Of a stretch of 64,000 bases of DNA, positions 1-9,760 are shown piece by piece (positions within the stretch are counted from its first letter, which is position 1; every line of letters starts with the position of its first letter). Both the position numbers and the translations under genes were made by a program. This stretch comes from Seminavis robusta (taxonomy: Eukaryota > Bacillariophyta > Bacillariophyceae > Naviculales > Naviculaceae). Below the pieces are notes generated by a model. It was given only the letters and a program-made list of their open reading frames with translations, searched no databases and had not been told where the DNA came from. The stretch is taken from the NCBI GenBank assembly GCA_903772945.1, contig CAICTM010000185.1, forward strand, positions 1 through 64,000. Reading direction: 5' to 3'.

Positions 1-1120
1 CCTCGGACCGCTGGGCAATCCTGAACATTGAAATGGATACTGCTGCCAAATCCCAGTGGACTCAGGATCACTCCGTCCCGTGCCCTAATTTACCCTTCAC
101 CAACGAGCGCGTCATCTTCCGGCACAAGGGTAAGAAACTAGCCCTTTTCACCCCCGTGAGATGCACGAGGCCCTTTGGGAAGACAAAATCAAGGCCACAC
201 TGGAAGCAGCGCGAGGAAAGATTCTTAACGTCGTCTATTCCGAGGCGGATTGGACAGAGCGCTGGACACTATCAACTGGGAGGCAATGGGTAGGGCCATG
301 AGAAGGCACCAATTGGCATCCAAAGATTCATCACCAAACATGCAACAGGCCACTGTTGGTGTAGGACGCCAGCTGCAACGCCGCCAATGGCAGGCTCACA
401 GCGATTGCCCACGGTGTGGAACAGCCGACGAGAGACACCCTCCATGTGCTACGTGCCAAGACCAGCATCCATCCAAAAGTGGAACCAGGAGATTTCCAAG
501 CTGAAAACTTGGTTGCACAAGCGCCACACAGACCCCATGATGACCAAGCAGATCCTGACCCAACTCATCACTGGCAAAAGGGACACAACACCTCTCTCTG
601 GATTGGATCTGGAACTCCTAGCATGTAAACGGACTCCGTGCACAGGCCAAACTGGGATGGTGGAATTTTCTACTTGGCAGAATCGCAATCCCACTTTGCA
701 CTGCCCACGAGCTCCACTTACACTCCATTGGAAAACAAGGTGATGGCACCAGCTGGCAACTGCCTTGGCAAATGAACTGTGGATGCTTCACTTCCGCATG
801 TGGGAGCACAGGAACGATGCACTACACGTGCAAAACCAACCCCCACCCAACTTCCCACCTCTCCACCCTCCGACAGGAAATCCTGAAAGAGTACTCCAAA
901 GGGGATGCCACATTACCTCCCACCGACCGCTGCGCCTCGATCTTGACTACAGAAAAATCAACCTCAACTGTCACTCCCAAAAACCCTTCGCTGGCTCGAA
1001 ACCATCAAACGGCTAGGGCTGCCCATGGACGATTCGCACAACCTACCACCCCGCACACAACAACAACTTCAACGATCAATGCACACCTACTCCAAACTGG
1101 CCGAACCACTACAATGAGTA
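1..1120 (+). mobile_element. Retroelement remnant (C-terminal part of a diatom reverse-transcriptase polyprotein)
   Basis: The first bases encode DRWAILNIEMDTAAK, which resembles the stretch following the RNase H region in diatom reverse-transcriptase proteins. Further on come a Cys-rich segment (CPRCGTADERHPPC) and, near 770-830, WMLHFRMWEHRNDALH, also typical of that C-terminus. The order of these signatures along the plus strand fits one element, entering from beyond the left edge. The copy is broken, with several disruptions, and is best treated as a fossil. The exact class (LINE-like or other) cannot be settled from this end of the element. No terminal repeats are visible. Confidence 0.5.
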
Positions 1121-1335
1121 ACATGCTTTCAAATCCTGGGTATTGCCTTGCGCTCCAGGTGCTGCCCTTGCCAGCTTCTCCTGCACGAGAGTGCAGCATT
1201 GTCCACTAATGGGGGGCCCATCCGGGCCCTTGAGAATGAACTGACACTGCGCAGAATTTATGTGGATGACGACTCAGCTAGGTGGGGGCTTCCCCACCCA
1301 TTGCCCGCGTCACTAAAGCCACTCCGTGGCCATAG

Positions 1336-3975
1336 TTTGTTAAACTAACGAGTATTTTACACCCTGAGCAATCCTGGGACCAGGCGAAGAGAGAATTTGA
1401 ATTCATTCGCGGCAAACTGGAGGAACTGACCGGCAGTCGCAAACCCAGCCTTGATTCAATCATCGGCATTATCTTTGGCCTCGAGAGTGAGCTGTTCAAA
1501 GCTTTCATATCAGAACGGATTTTCAAGGACACGGAGCATGAGTTGTTCCTAAAGTTTCTTGCGACATTCTTTAAGTCGTGCTGTTACCAAGTCTCTACCA
1601 AGCAGCTCTTCGATAAGTACTCTCGAATCAACATGGATGGCGCCATGCAAGAGAGCCAGTACATCAAAATTTGGAAGACAATTGGCTCGGCGTCAACACC
1701 AACTCCCGCCCAACGCAACAAGAACATTACTCCCACTGGCATGGTGCCCTTTTGGATGAAACTGGAGAATGCCTACAATACCATAAGCCGTGTGCTATTT
1801 GTTGAGGGATACGGTGGACCCATGCGTGTTACAATTGATGATGACAAGGCCCACTGCCGGGGAATCACCTACACCGCTGGGCTGAAACCTGTCCGTCACG
1901 TGAAAGACAATCAAAATGGCCACACCTGCCACACGCTTGTCCACTCTTACTCGCAGATCCCAATACAGATCGCTTGGGAGAGACAACAAGGCGACTCAGC
2001 CGAAGCTGCAACACAGAGATGCTTCGGCAACGCAATCACTCCGATGGCAGCCCAGGGAGCTCCAGGCGACATGCGCCACGTCTATACCGGACAAGACCGC
2101 GGATACATCACCGAGGGTATACTCCATGGCTATTTCATGAAGTCCGGGGCGAAGATTGCCGCTGGTACGGTGAAGCGACAGGCTTGTATTCCCATGACTT
2201 ACAAGCAACAGATGCACCCCAAAGACAAGCGCACTGACCTTTCGCCCAAAGGTCCCAAGACGCTGTTCACCAAACGAACAGTTTCCCATGGCCGAAACCT
2301 CTATTGCCATGCATACAGAAATGGGACAGGAGGCATCACGCTGGGGATCTCAACCGAACACGGAGAGAAGCCAGAGTGGGAGTTGGTGCTTGCTCATCCT
2401 CGAGACTTGTTATGGTATGATCCTGGACCAGGAACGGTCGTTTCCGAGGAAGACAAGCTTCGAAAGTGTTTTCTCCGCGTCGTCGAAGCCCTTGATCCAG
2501 ATACGGACGGTCCTGAAGAGACTGCGCTGACCGACCAGTTTGTCCAGCTCCTCGGCGATCTCCCTGTCACAGCGCTTACTACTACACAAGGCACTCCGGA
2601 ATGTTTCTTGCTCCGTCGATTCTCACTCACCTCCTCTACTACAGACAAAGCAATTGCTGTTTGCAAGGGCAACGAGGAATTTCTTAATCATCCGGACTCT
2701 TGGAACCGCATCAAGGAGACACTGTCTGCAATTTTTGTCCAACCTGAACCTGAGCCCGAGCCTGAGCCTCCAATCGAACTGCAGCCACCACCACACGTCG
2801 GAGACAATGCACCTGCAGAAGAAGAGCCTGCAACAGAAGCCGAGACGGAAGCCAACACGGAAGCTGAGACTGAAGCCGAGGGAGAGGTAGCAGCAAATGA
2901 TGCTGTGACTCTTCAGAATCTGTTGTCTGATCGAACACTTGTTACGAAAGTTATTGACGAGGAGAAGCTGGTAACTCTCGTCGAAATTCGATCCATTCTC
3001 ACAGAGCTTGGTCACACACTCTCCAAGGCGTCGGATAAGGATCGGAAAGATGTGAAGTCCTTTGAAAGCTGGCTTGAAGTGGCTCATCAACTGAAGCCCT
3101 ATTGGTTTAAGAAGGTGTCAGAGCTTGTCGCAATTGCTGGTCGTCTTGGTGTTGATGTTGCGGCATTGGGAAAACGTCGCGATCCTGTTCGAAAAGCGAT
3201 CAACGAGCACCTGCTAGCAAACCCAGACGTTGTCATCGATCCCCCTCCTGTCGCCGCTGCACCTGCTTTGTCTGCTGCGAAACAGCGACAACTTGCCACT
3301 AGCAATCTCCCAGACAACCTGAGAATGCTTCATTCGGTGTTGAGAGCTGGCTACCTCGATCCACTGACGGGCATAGCAAAGAAGTACACTCGAAGAGGCC
3401 ATCAACTTGAATGCCACATCTTGCGATCCTGCATCAAGGACCACAAATTGGATGAGACCAAGACTCCTCTCAAGCTAGAGGCTGCTGCGACAGCACCGTT
3501 GGTGATGAGCCAAGGCAACCATTACGCAAGAGATTCTATTGATTTCATCGGCTTGGTGGGTGGTGATGGCACGGAGGCACGTCTTATTGGAGTTGAGGTC
3601 AAAGCTCGCGTCGGAAAGAAGAGAGACCAAGAAGAGACGCGGCATGTCGCTTCCATTCGTCGCTTGCTTGGTCAGGACCACACACCACGCCAGCGAAAGG
3701 TTCGCTACTTCACAGTGGATGCGTCTGCGCCAGAGTTTGCCAAAGTTGTTGCTGATACCCACGAGGCCGTACAAGTCCTCCACCACGCCTACGTTTACGG
3801 CTTTGATTGTATCCTCTTGGTTGTAGGTGACAACTCTGGCGATGTGATGTATGGGATCTTTGTCGACGTCCCAGCTGATTTGAAGCAAGCTTACGGAGTG
3901 GTCTTGTCTGATATCTACAGCAGCACACTCGACTGGATCTATGTGCCAACCACCGACACAAAGCCCATCCGATAA
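1336..3975 (+). CDS. Transposase first part with inserted PD-(D/E)XK nuclease-like domain
   Basis: The frame is open from 1336, where no ATG is present; the first in-frame ATG is at 1633, so the beginning is lost or lies in an upstream exon. With numbering from codon 1543, residue 99 (TIDDDK) fits the first catalytic Asp of piggyBac-type transposases and residue 185 (DRGY) the second. DRGY is followed by GAKIAAGTVKR and, later, AYRNGTGGITLGIST, a pattern of the oomycete/algal branch of the superfamily. An acidic Glu/Pro/Thr linker spans about residues 400-450. Residues 610-780 look like a PD-(D/E)XK nuclease: Glu 623 in RRGHQLECHIL, Asp 667 in DSIDFIGLV, and Glu 685/Lys 687 in GVEVKAR. The frame closes at 3975 before the third transposase Asp, which is in the next frame. 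Confidence 0.65.
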   Translation, partial: FVKLTSILHPEQSWDQAKREFEFIRGKLEELTGSRKPSLDSIIGIIFGLESELFKAFISERIFKDTEHELFLKFLATFFKSCCYQVSTKQLFDKYSRINMDGAMQESQYIKIWKTIGSASTPTPAQRNKNITPTGMVPFWMKLENAYNTISRVLFVEGYGGPMRVTIDDDKAHCRGITYTAGLKPVRHVKDNQNGHTCHTLVHSYSQIPIQIAWERQQGDSAEAATQRCFGNAITPMAAQGAPGDMRHVYTGQDRGYITEGILHGYFMKSGAKIAAGTVKRQACIPMTYKQQMHPKDKRTDLSPKGPKTLFTKRTVSHGRNLYCHAYRNGTGGITLGISTEHGEKPEWELVLAHPRDLLWYDPGPGTVVSEEDKLRKCFLRVVEALDPDTDGPEETALTDQFVQLLGDLPVTALTTTQGTPECFLLRRFSLTSSTTDKAIAVCKGNEEFLNHPDSWNRIKETLSAIFVQPEPEPEPEPPIELQPPPHVGDNAPAEEEPATEAETEANTEAETEAEGEVAANDAVTLQNLLSDRTLVTKVIDEEKLVTLVEIRSILTELGHTLSKASDKDRKDVKSFESWLEVAHQLKPYWFKKVSELVAIAGRLGVDVAALGKRRDPVRKAINEHLLANPDVVIDPPPVAAAPALSAAKQRQLATSNLPDNLRMLHSVLRAGYLDPLTGIAKKYTRRGHQLECHILRSCIKDHKLDETKTPLKLEAAATAPLVMSQGNHYARDSIDFIGLVGGDGTEARLIGVEVKARVGKKRDQEETRHVASIRRLLGQDHTPRQRKVRYFTVDASAPEFAKVVADTHEAVQVLHHAYVYGFDCILLVVGDNSGDVMYGIFVDVPADLKQAYGVVLSDIYSSTLDWIYVPTTDTKPIR

Positions 3976-4924
3976 AGACTTGAAAGCTGTGCTTGACGTT
4001 ATCGTAGTTAACGGAGCCCCCGTCGACAAGCACTCCTTCCGAGGCGACTTGGCGTTGTGGAGAGATGTCGACACAAACATGCCAAAACCTCTTCCGAGGA
4101 TGGCACGCATCATCCCGCTGATCTTTTCGGAATGGAATTCTATCAAGGGCGGTTCCGACGCCACCACCCAACTGCTGTGGCATTGTCACTACAATGTTCC
4201 ATCAAACGAGAATCAAGCTGTTGTTTGTGCTCGAATGTTGTCATTGGCGGCCGTCCACATCCACCGTCTCCATCAGCTGTCGACAGCCAACAGAAATCTA
4301 TCGGTCTATGCCAGCTTGAAACGATACCGCGATACGGCTACCGAACGTTGTTTGTTCAAGAAGAGTCTTAACATGATCATCGACGAGATGTCACGCAAGA
4401 AAGCGAGAGCAGTCTCGCCGCAACAATTGACTCCACCACGCCCCACAGGACGATCGACTCGGAGCCAACTTGGCATCCTGCGACTTGACTTGCCTCTGTT
4501 GGCCACAAGCAAGACACCACAACGAAGCATGCTCGCAAAGATTGGCAATTTCGCCACACAAGAGGCTCAGGGCAAGCTAGACGCAAGGAGCAAAGTAGTG
4601 CTCACTCGGACGAGAGAATGTAGCGGTTTCGCAGTGTTTCGTATCGGTGCCAACGGAGAGACCAACGGCAAGGGAGGTCGAGGAAGGTGCGCCAATTGTG
4701 GTTCGCAAACGCATTGCTACTGTATGATGTGCAAACTGTGGTTGTGCGATGGAATGAGTGACAAGGTACAAATGCAAGACGACTTCAAAGGCCACATCAT
4801 TGTCAACGATCAATCTGACAGCCCCATCCACGTGCAGAACTGTTGCTTCCTCATTCACCACCGAAAGAAACAAGAGAGCGTGCTACGAAAATTCAATGAA
4901 GACGCAATGAAAAAGATGATCTAA
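3941..4924 (+). CDS. Transposase C-terminal part (third Asp and zinc-binding cluster)
   Basis: This 327-codon frame overlaps the preceding one by 35 bases in the +1 register. Residues 67-77 read WNSIKGGSDAT, which matches the piggyBac YxxxGGVDxxDQ block carrying the last catalytic Asp (here Asp 73). The middle is basic and rich in Arg/Ser. Near residues 250-275 is a Cys/His cluster (CANCGSQTHC, CMMCKLWLCDG) like the C-terminal zinc-binding module of piggyBac transposases. Because essential residues are divided between the two frames, they probably were one protein. A single-base frameshift in this copy is the simplest explanation; programmed shifting or a short intron are alternatives. Independent start at the ATG at 3941 would give a protein lacking two catalytic residues. 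Confidence 0.6.
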   Translation: MCQPPTQSPSDKDLKAVLDVIVVNGAPVDKHSFRGDLALWRDVDTNMPKPLPRMARIIPLIFSEWNSIKGGSDATTQLLWHCHYNVPSNENQAVVCARMLSLAAVHIHRLHQLSTANRNLSVYASLKRYRDTATERCLFKKSLNMIIDEMSRKKARAVSPQQLTPPRPTGRSTRSQLGILRLDLPLLATSKTPQRSMLAKIGNFATQEAQGKLDARSKVVLTRTRECSGFAVFRIGANGETNGKGGRGRCANCGSQTHCYCMMCKLWLCDGMSDKVQMQDDFKGHIIVNDQSDSPIHVQNCCFLIHHRKKQESVLRKFNEDAMKKMI

Positions 4925-5324
4925 AGACGACCGTGTGTGTTGAAGAAGACGATGACCGTGCATGTGTTGCACTTGTTGCCATTGTGTTGATCGTGTCATT
5001 GCACTCGTATCTGTCGCCTTGATGCCTCGATCCAATCTTCGCCTCCGCTTTGGCCCGTATTGGCTTGTGGACGGCACATCAGTGAAACTACTCTTTCAGT
5101 AATGCAATCCTATTATAGAGCTATTCTTTGTTAAGACTGCATCTGTAGTGTAGACCATTGCTTAGTGTTGCCACAGCATTCTATCGGAGGTAGGTTCATG
5201 CACCGTGCCTCCACTCTCCCACCAACACGAAGCAGAGAGGACGGTGGCTACAACCAGTATTTACAATCAAATAAGCTACTACTATTGTTTAATGCTACTA
5301 GTACGTCCCAGTCAACATGCACAG
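4925..5324. other. Intergenic, 3' flank of transposon
   Basis: No supported gene. Short open frames here have no coding character. This stretch should contain the right end of the transposon, but no inverted repeat was recognised. Confidence 0.4.
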
Positions 5325-5783
5325 CTAAGGGTGACACTCTTCACGACGCACTTGATCCGCATAAGTGAGAGCTTCACCAAAACGCTGGGCTTTGGTTGAA
5401 TTGCCGGTCACAAGAGGAATGGAGAGCTGAAGCTTGGTCATGCCAACGTTGACTCCATTGTTTGCATGAAACTCCATCCAGAGCATATAGACGCGTCGTC
5501 CACCACTGTTACGGGTAAGAACAGGACGCTTAGTCAGCTCCCATCGCTTTTCCATGGGTAGCTCGGCGTAATAAGTGACGGCTCTGGTCGCGTTGCCCTC
5601 GAAATTGATCTGGTGCCCGTCAATGAAGACACGAAAGAGAGTGTGGTTTGGGACGTCCTTGTTCACTTGAAGAGCAGCCTCTCCAGTAGACTGGACGACC
5701 ACGCCATTGGTTGTAGTTCTGACGGTGGCAAGAGCCGTAACATCGTTCCCATCCTTGTCCTGAAGAGTCGTCCACACCACCAT
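5325..5783 (-). CDS. Hypothetical protein, 152 aa
   Basis: The start is the ATG whose complement ends at 5783. No signal peptide or membrane segment is visible. The sequence is mixed alpha/beta with several hydrophobic strands (MVVWTTLQDKDGN, TLFRVFIDGHQI, TYYAELPMEKRWELTKRP, RRVYMLWMEFHANNG), as expected of a small folded, perhaps beta-rich, domain. I do not recognise the family. It lies divergently to the gene starting at 6013, with about 230 bases between the two starts, so they may share a promoter region. The opposite strand gives only a short frame. Confidence 0.5.
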   Translation of the reverse strand: MVVWTTLQDKDGNDVTALATVRTTTNGVVVQSTGEAALQVNKDVPNHTLFRVFIDGHQINFEGNATRAVTYYAELPMEKRWELTKRPVLTRNSGGRRVYMLWMEFHANNGVNVGMTKLQLSIPLVTGNSTKAQRFGEALTYADQVRREECHP

Positions 5784-6012
5784 GTCTGCTGTTTGTTGTT
5801 GGGAGTAGGACCAGTTTGTTGTCTCAAGGAATTGTGGGAGTAAGACGTGTTCGTCCTCGGCTTATTCAAATACAACCAAACCGATGTTACCGTTTAAATT
5901 GGACCATTTGAATTCAAACCTTTGCAAGAAAACCGCGGGAAAAGGTGAGTTGTCAACAGGACAAAATCGACTAGCAAGCTCATTCTTCGAGCAATCGACC
6001 TTCTTTGCAATC

Positions 6013-6606
6013 ATGACAACCTGTGAAAACGCTGGAGTCTTCGTCCACATCGGTCAGCCCGACAATGGTGATGGCAAGTTAACCAAAGGTGAGATCCTCA
6101 AGTGGCTTGACCTCATGGGAGAGACTTGGGAGGAGGTCTGCGACGGACAAAACAACACATTCGTTTGCCACTCCGAAAACACCATCAATACCGACCAGAT
6201 CATCTACATCAAGAAGGCCCTCAAGGAAGCCTTCCACTTTTCCAAGGTAGTCTTCACCGAGAACAACACCATCGTCAAGCGCTTGACTTCCTACGGTGGC
6301 ACCATGACGGTCCATTTCATTGTCGGTGGACAAGAGATCAGCCCTTGGATCTATCGCGGCTCTGTTCCCAAGGAAGAAGAAGAAGAGGATGAGGCCTCCG
6401 TCAAGTCTGAGTGTAGCACTGACTTCTTCGATAAGTTTGACGACATTACTGGCCAGGGAATGACGCAGCAGACCGATCTCTTGTTCGGCAAGACGGATGC
6501 GGCCGATGAGATCCCCAAACCCACGGCCAAACCCAAGAAAAACGCCAAGAAGGGCACCGGTCTCCCCTCCAAGGGCACCCGCCGCAGCAACAGGTTGGCC
6601 AAGTAG
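6013..6606 (+). CDS. Hypothetical acidic protein with basic C-terminal tail, 197 aa
   Basis: I chose the ATG at 6013 (MTTCENAGVFVHIG) over an in-frame ATG at 5884, because the residues between look like untranslated leader. The N-terminal half is a compact domain (ALKEAFHFSKVVFTEN, GTMTVHFIVGGQEISPWIY). It is followed by a run of Glu/Asp (KEEEEEDE), a linker, and a Lys/Arg/Pro tail (KPKKNAKKG, TRRSNRLAK) that could act as a nuclear localisation or nucleic-acid-binding tail. DNGDGKLTKGE near residue 18 looks like an EF-hand loop, but the first ligand position is Pro, so calcium binding is doubtful. Family not recognised. Confidence 0.55.
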   Translation: MTTCENAGVFVHIGQPDNGDGKLTKGEILKWLDLMGETWEEVCDGQNNTFVCHSENTINTDQIIYIKKALKEAFHFSKVVFTENNTIVKRLTSYGGTMTVHFIVGGQEISPWIYRGSVPKEEEEEDEASVKSECSTDFFDKFDDITGQGMTQQTDLLFGKTDAADEIPKPTAKPKKNAKKGTGLPSKGTRRSNRLAK

Positions 6607-7198
6607 TCTTCTAGTGTAGTTAATCGCCTTATTAGCCTCTATTTGTGTGTCAAACAGCGGCATTTTCGTCATCGTGGACTCCTTTTTCTTTATTGTGTCG
6701 GCTTGTCACGTTAGCCACCTATCTTTACGGTGTCACTGTGACAAATAAGACGTCATTCTGGATTTATAAGGGTAGTTTTAGCGATGTGACGGTGCGACAC
6801 ATTAGCGTCACAAGTTGTCACGGCGACGTCATTTTTCTGAGTGTGGATATGTCACCACCACACCTCGATCGTTCTACAAAAAACTAATTAGAAACCGCCA
6901 TCATGGGAAAACCGTGCTTGATCGTCGTGGATCAATTGGGGGTGGAAAAAGCGGACAGTACAATGACGGCGAGTTATTGCAGGCGTCGTGTTGACTCTTG
7001 GGAAGAGTGGAAATGGATGAACGAGACACTTTGGTGGTAAACGATGATGTCGATACAGACAGCTAGCTACAGACAGCTAGCTATCTAGTACTTAGTCATT
7101 TCGCAGAACTGTTGTCGTTAACACTAGTAGACTATGAAGAGTTGTTGAATCGTTGCTGAATCGTTGCTGAAAGGTGTTCTATCGGCACTGCATTGTTA
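6607..7198. other. Intergenic, no gene seen
   Basis: Contains only short chance frames. A direct repeat of CAGACAGCTAGCTA occurs near 7056-7085. No RNA gene or regulatory element could be supported. Confidence 0.4.
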
Positions 7199-8049
7199 TT
7201 ATGTATGTTCGCAACTGCTGTTTTGTTGTTGTTGCAGTAAGAACAATTTGTGGCATTGACCTTTTTTTCCAAACATGGTGTGTTCTTCCAACAGCAGAGT
7301 TGATAGCAGGGATTGTCCAGCCAGATCTTGCAAACACCGAAACACACCGGCTAAATGAGCCCCAAAACCACCTTTCACAAAGTGTTTGATGATGCGGGCA
7401 AAGTTGGAGCAACAATTGGCCAACATCAGGCGCGCATGCGTTGAACCATCGTCATAGCCGACACCGGGTAGAGTTCCCTCTTTGTACAGGCCTTGTAGCT
7501 CTGTGGCATTGAGCTGATACCCATTGTGGAGGTCCTCTATGGTTGGTACACAAGGACTGGATGGACAAAATGTACATTGATAATCCTTATGTGGCCACGA
7601 TACCAGTTGCGATCCAGCTCGATAATCCTCTTTTTAGTGACATTGGGTGGTAGATTGACAAAGTGCACCACTGCCAGCCTTGAAGACATGGGTCATGGAC
7701 CAGTAGACATTGGCCCCGATACCATAATTGAGGACATTGATGACTCGGTAGTTCAAAGTCAAGTTTTCCATGTTGTTGTATGAATTCTTTGAAAGGCTTG
7801 TGGATTGTCGTGCCGTGCCCGTGCTTCTGATAGTGCCAGTAGATGCTGATGAATGTGAAGGGCCAGATAGTGAAGAACAATATTCCAAAGGCGCTTGGCT
7901 TCCGATGGTGGATTCTTGCAGGAAACATTGAGAATGTTGGAATCCGGAATGGCCAATGTCTGTTCCAAACGATCTGTTAAATGCTCGTCACGTTCCAGCA
8001 AGTAAGGAATAGTCAGTATATTTGTTTGGACATAGTAGTGGTCGTCCAT
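7199..8049 (-). pseudogene. Broken (or intron-bearing) unknown gene
   Basis: Protein-like text on the minus strand is divided among at least three frames. From 8049 it begins MDDHYYVQTNILTIPYLLERDEHL. A second frame around 7780-7650 contains NYGIGANVYWSMTHVFKAG. A third around 7660-7540 contains HFVNLPPNVTKKRIIELDRN. A further segment near 7490-7210 contains GYQLNATELQGLYKEG and ANCCSNFARIIKHFVKGGFG. The composition is that of a soluble host protein, and the pieces follow each other in order without large gaps. Decay by small insertions or deletions is likelier than splicing, since no good donor/acceptor pairs stand out. I do not recognise the family. Confidence 0.4.
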
Positions 8050-8184
8050 TCGGGAATTGCGAAAGCGTGGTCCCTGTATCCAACGGTTCGAGCTGATTTT
8101 TAGATCGCTCCATAATACAGGGTCGTTGGGTAAAGGAGGTTAAATCCTACACACGACTAATTTGACCGTTATCATCAGTTTTGG

Positions 8185-8485
8185 ATTTATCAGTGGATTC
8201 AAAGATTTATCAGTGGAATCGAAATCCGCTGATAACTTTATCAGTGGGTTTAAAGGATTTATCAGCGGGTTTCAATATTTATCAGCGGTTTGGTAAATCC
8301 GCTGAATACTTATCAGCGGTTCTCATATGAATGCTATAACAGGATTTTTCAGCGGATTCGAAACCCGCTGATAACTTTATCAGCGGGTTTCAAGGATTTA
8401 TCAGCGGATTTCATTGTTTATCAGCGGTTTCGTAAATCTGCTGATGAAGTACCAGCAATATTCGTGGATTTATCAGCAGGTTTTG
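8185..8485. repeat. Higher-order tandem repeat built on TTTATCAGCGG
   Basis: About fifteen copies of TTATCAGCGG/TTATCAGTGG lie in 300 bases, spaced roughly 18-22 bases, with interspersed inverted copies (CCGCTGATAA). A larger unit is visible: the block beginning GAAATCCGCTGATAACTTTA at about 8221 recurs as GAAACCCGCTGATAACTTTA at about 8360, a period near 139 bases. A 107-codon plus-strand frame runs through the repeat, but its composition is dictated by the repeat and it is not called as a gene. Confidence 0.85.
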
Positions 8486-9659
8486 TTAAATCAGTCAGTC
8501 ACCCCTTGCCGTTACCCAGCGACCCTGTTGTTTTTGAGGTTGTTTCTTTAGTACTACTGGTCGTTGTTGTGATGTTGTTGGAGGTCTGCCATTGCCAGAT
8601 TTTCATCAGTTGAATACTGCTGTTCTCCTTGCTGGCCACCAGTATCCCAAAAATGATTGACCAAACCACAGCAAGCCGTTGCAGCGATGAGGGCTTCAAG
8701 AAGTCTCAAGAAACATCCTCTCCGAACACTTTGATGTTGTTTGGTGGGAACCATTTAGGATCTTGATCTATTTGCTACCACTACATGTAATTTCTCTTCT
8801 TGCACGAAGATCTTCTAGCTACAACTATATGCATAAGGTAGCTATATTTTATTAAGGATGTCCCACGGGGGATACTGTGTTCCTTGGTTTTAAGAAACAA
8901 AATAACAAGCGAATAGCCCGAGAACAACAACAAAACCTCCATCATCCTAATTGTCCCAACTTGTTACCACCTGCAAGACTGTTTACGTTGTCAAGACGTT
9001 TCCGTCCCAAAAAGCAGTTTGATTTACTATAATGGAAACCCCATTATTTGGCATAAATAAATAATTTTTGAACTTTTGAAAACTGCATAGAGGAAACATC
9101 AGTGGGATGAGGTATTGAAAGCTTTATTATGTGATTTTTGCTTTCCCAATGCTCCTGAAAAAGCCCTTTACAATGGAAACAGTCTTGAAGATGGTAGCTT
9201 GCAAAGGCAAAAGACACATATTGACTTTGTTTTTGATACTACATGTAATACCTATCTTGTACAGTGTACTTTGGGGCATCTGATGCTGCAAAAAGAAACA
9301 TAAAAGGGGTTAATCCATACTAGCCAGCTATCGCCAAAGTTAACAGCCTGGTCGCGGGTTTTGAGATAACATCTTCAGTTGACGATAGTGGAGACGCATC
9401 AACACATGTTATGTTTCTTTCACATCACGCAAACAGACCTCCTCCTCCTCTACAAGGCATACTATAACACTCTATGCAAACTCTCAACAGGTGTCGAGCA
9501 TGAATTGGTTGAAGGCAGCATCTCCAAAGGAAGGTTTTGTTGTTGTTGTCGTGCTATTCTGGTGTTGTTTTCGAAGCAGGACTGAAACTGGCCCTTACTC
9601 CGTGGGACATCCTTATGTCCACCCCCTCTTTCAAGTCTTCCCTGCATCCTTAGCTTGTG
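8486..9659. other. Intergenic, AT-rich, no gene seen
   Basis: Roughly 1.2 kb without a convincing coding region. A 62-codon AT-rich frame at 9115-9303 has no recognisable features. Nothing else could be supported. Confidence 0.4.
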
Positions 9660-9760
9660 CAGACATTTTTTTAAGCTAGTACTATAAAGGTTGAGCCCCC
9701 GCAGGGGGCTCTGAACCATAAAGATTGGGCCCCTTGGGGCCCAACCACCAAGCTAGCTAG

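Larger units (their letters stand above)
1336..4924 (+). mobile_element. piggyBac-like DNA transposon, coding region
   Basis: Two overlapping open frames together carry the parts of a piggyBac/IS4-fold DDD transposase: TIDDDK, DRGY followed by GTVKR, KGGSD, and a C-terminal Cys/His cluster. A nuclease-like domain lies between the second and third. The left side appears incomplete: the frame is open back to a stop at 1333-1335 without an ATG before 1633, and the N-terminal 100 or more residues usual in the family are missing. I could not find convincing terminal inverted repeats. TTAA occurs near 1341 and near 5131, but is too common to count as target-site evidence. It follows directly on a retroelement remnant. 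Confidence 0.65.

Noticed and set aside
3475-4167. 230-codon minus-strand frame
   Set aside because: It lies opposite the nuclease-like and C-terminal transposase coding sequence and has no domain character; a shadow.
1330-5140. TTAA tetranucleotides near 1341 and 5131 as piggyBac target-site duplications
   Set aside because: TTAA is frequent by chance, and no inverted terminal repeats beginning next to them were found.
6060-6100. EF-hand calcium-binding loop (DNGDGKLTKGE)
   Set aside because: Position 1 of the 12-residue loop would be Pro, and no second hand is present.
6079-6672. 197-codon minus-strand frame
   Set aside because: Complement of the acidic-protein gene; its poly-Leu/Phe run mirrors Glu/Lys codons of the plus strand.
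8290-8613. 107-codon frame through the TTTATCAGCGG repeat as a gene
   Set aside because: Codons are dictated by the repeat; no start context or homology.
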